Source: SCTG01 sp036005325 (lineage in GTDB: Bacteria; Nitrospirota; Nitrospiria; Nitrospirales; NS-4). Taken from it: a stretch of 7,092 bases of DNA. Both the position numbers and the translations under genes were made by a program. The DNA is taken from positions 1 to 7,092 of the forward strand of contig DASYQR010000155.1 in assembly GCA_036005325.1 (NCBI GenBank), in the 5' to 3' direction. Positions 6,165 through 7,092 of this stretch are shown piece by piece. Each line of letters begins with the position of its first letter. Positions within the stretch are counted from its first letter, which is position 1. The notes beneath the pieces were generated by a model. It was given only the letters and a program-made list of their open reading frames with translations, ran no database searches and had not been told where the DNA came from.

Positions 6165-6500
6165 ATGAAAGCGTTAATCATCACCCTATGTAGCCTGTTT
6201 TTGGTTGTGGGAATGATCATCACGCCCAGCCATGCGGGCCCAGCCAGCTCGGGAGAAATGATGTTCGCTCTGGCTATGGGCGGGACCGTCGAGAAGGTCG
6301 ATCCAGCCGGTGCGAGTATCACCATCCGAAACGATATGGGCCAAAAGGAGTACCTCCTCGTCATGGATGTGTCGGAATTGGCGGGACTGGCCCCCGGGGA
6401 CCGCGTCAGATGCGAAGTCTATGCTGATGGGAGAGTCACAAAGATTATCAAAGCTCCCCCTCTCCCCAAAGAGTCGCCCGCACCTGAACCGAAGGGATGA
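6165..6500 (+). CDS. Exported small beta-rich protein, 111 aa, first of a three-gene unit
   Basis: Function not recognised. Residues 1-24 are a Sec signal peptide (one Lys, hydrophobic core, PSHA cleavage site), so the mature protein is periplasmic. Residues 39-96 form a compact module: GGTVEKVDPAGASITIRN, DMGQKEYLLVMD, LAPGDRVRCEVYADGRV, TKIIK. Alternating strands with a GD turn suggest a small OB-like or SH3-like barrel, similar in style to DUF5666 or CusF-type proteins; this is a resemblance of pattern, not an identification. No metal-binding His or Met cluster of the CusF kind is evident. The tail (97-111) is Pro and Glu rich and probably disordered. GGAGG at 6152-6156 lies eight bases before the ATG. 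The next gene starts three bases after its stop. The gene two downstream carries a clear paralogue of the 39-96 module. Confidence 0.85.
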   Translation: MKALIITLCSLFLVVGMIITPSHAGPASSGEMMFALAMGGTVEKVDPAGASITIRNDMGQKEYLLVMDVSELAGLAPGDRVRCEVYADGRVTKIIKAPPLPKESPAPEPKG

Positions 6501-6503
6501 GCG

Positions 6504-6698
6504 ATGAATGATGCACCTCTTCATAAAGTATGGGCTCTCTACCCCGGCCAAGATGAGCCGGTGTGGTGCGACACACTTGACGAAGCCATCACCTACATGA
6601 GCGCTGAGAACATCGGACGAGGCCTGCCTCCCTTCACGAACCTGCAGATCATCAAGATCACAAAGGGCACCGACGAAGATAACCCCCATCTCATATGA
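6504..6698 (+). CDS. Small cytosolic protein of unknown function, 64 aa
   Basis: Not recognised. No signal peptide or membrane segment. The sequence has a tidy folded look: MNDAPLHKVWALYPGQDEPVW, then CDTLDEAITYMSAEN (a likely helix), IGRGLPPF, and a strand TNLQIIKITKG, ending in an acidic tail TDEDNPHLI. The order strand, helix, strand suggests a small alpha/beta domain. Single Cys22; Trp10 and Trp21. It lies between the two paralogous envelope-directed proteins, three bases after the first and 16 before the third, so it is almost certainly co-transcribed. AAGGGA at 6492-6497, six bases before the ATG, serves as a modest ribosome binding site and sits inside the end of the preceding gene. 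A sensor, adaptor or regulator for the pair is a guess only. Confidence 0.7.
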   Translation: MNDAPLHKVWALYPGQDEPVWCDTLDEAITYMSAENIGRGLPPFTNLQIIKITKGTDEDNPHLI

Positions 6699-6714
6699 GT
6701 CAGGAGGTGACATT

Positions 6715-7092
6715 ATGAAGGTGAGCAAGTGGACAATTGGGGGCTTCGTGGTGCTGGCCTACTTGACTATCGCGATGGTGGGCATGACGCTTTCAGACTT
6801 GGGGGTTTTAGTCGGTCAGGCCGGTCATGTCTCCACCGGCGATCGGGCCGCTGCCAAGGTCGCGCCCCCGGTATTCATGCCCCAGACCTTCAGTGGCACA
6901 ATCGAAGGGATTGATCCGACTGGTTTGCGCGTCTTCATCCAGACTGAAATGGGGATGAAGTCCCTCCCGGTTTCGAACGCAGAAGTCATTCAAAGACTTA
7001 CCCTCGGTGACCAAGTCATTGTCGAGTGGAACAAGCGTGGCTACGTTCTGACGATCGTCAAGAATAACTTCACCCTCCAGCCCCGCGCTCAA
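6715..7092 (+). CDS. Membrane-anchored paralogue of the exported beta-rich protein (3' partial)
   Basis: Open from ATG 6715 to the last base, 126 codons with no stop; the C-terminus lies beyond the window. A very good ribosome binding site, AGGAGGTGA at 6702-6710, precedes it. Residues 7-34 are hydrophobic after KVSK, so it is an N-terminal anchor or uncleaved signal (residues 22-34 are less strongly hydrophobic). A linker of about 25 residues follows. Residues 60-116 repeat the module of the gene at 6165: SGTIEGIDPTGLRVFIQT, EMGMKSLPVSN, LTLGDQVIVEWNKRGYVLTIVK. Shared positions include GT-(I/V)-E, DP.G, I...MG.K, L.V, L..GD.V..E, G.V..I. The module would face the periplasm. No function is claimed. 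Its start is clear; its length is not. Confidence 0.8.
   Translation, partial: MKVSKWTIGGFVVLAYLTIAMVGMTLSDLGVLVGQAGHVSTGDRAAAKVAPPVFMPQTFSGTIEGIDPTGLRVFIQTEMGMKSLPVSNAEVIQRLTLGDQVIVEWNKRGYVLTIVKNNFTLQPRAQ

Noticed and set aside
6186..6728. 180-codon minus-strand frame across the small-protein operon
   Set aside because: The three plus-strand genes have signal peptides, ribosome binding sites and paralogy; this frame has none of these.

Overview
The window is ordinary-looking, gene-dense bacterial chromosome of high GC content. It comes from a Gram-negative (two-membrane) organism, because it encodes a TonB-dependent outer-membrane receptor, an RlpA-type septal ring lytic transglycosylase and several exported or lipoprotein-like small proteins. 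The mix of small exported proteins, a YihY/BrkB membrane protein with a C-terminal winged-helix-like tail, and a -24/-12 type promoter would fit a Nitrospira-like (Nitrospirota) genome. That taxonomic guess is inference, and no marker gene here settles it. There is no rRNA, tRNA, CRISPR array, insertion sequence or phage gene.

Layout: (1) Bases 2-1924, plus strand: the 3' part of a TonB-dependent receptor; its signal peptide and TonB box lie before the window. (2) Bases 1951-3531, minus strand: a tight three-gene unit read right to left: a YahK-type zinc alcohol dehydrogenase, an 83-residue exported Cys-pair protein that starts inside the dehydrogenase stop codon, and an 86-residue membrane-anchored or lipoprotein-like protein. 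(3) Bases 3532-3865: a 334-base divergent gap containing a nested pair of inverted repeats. (4) Bases 3866-5233, plus: a YihY/BrkB family inner-membrane protein, best started at GTG 3866. (5) Bases 5246-5956, minus: rlpA, convergent with the YihY gene. (6) Bases 5957-6164: a compact divergent regulatory region with a perfect 7-bp-arm palindrome, a second dyad and a good sigma-54 type promoter. (7) Bases 6165-7092, plus: a three-gene unit of an exported small protein, a 64-residue cytosolic protein, and a membrane-anchored protein that runs off the window end. The first and third share a repeated small beta-rich module and are therefore paralogues.

The most interesting part is the right end (5957-7092). 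Two related envelope-directed modules flank an unrecognised cytosolic protein, behind a promoter whose spacing and conserved bases fit sigma-54. A palindrome sits about 125 bases upstream of the predicted start, where an activator of the NtrC class would bind. The same palindrome overlaps the predicted -35 of the oppositely directed rlpA, so one regulator could act on both. Function of the operon is unknown from sequence. The remaining genes are members of known families.
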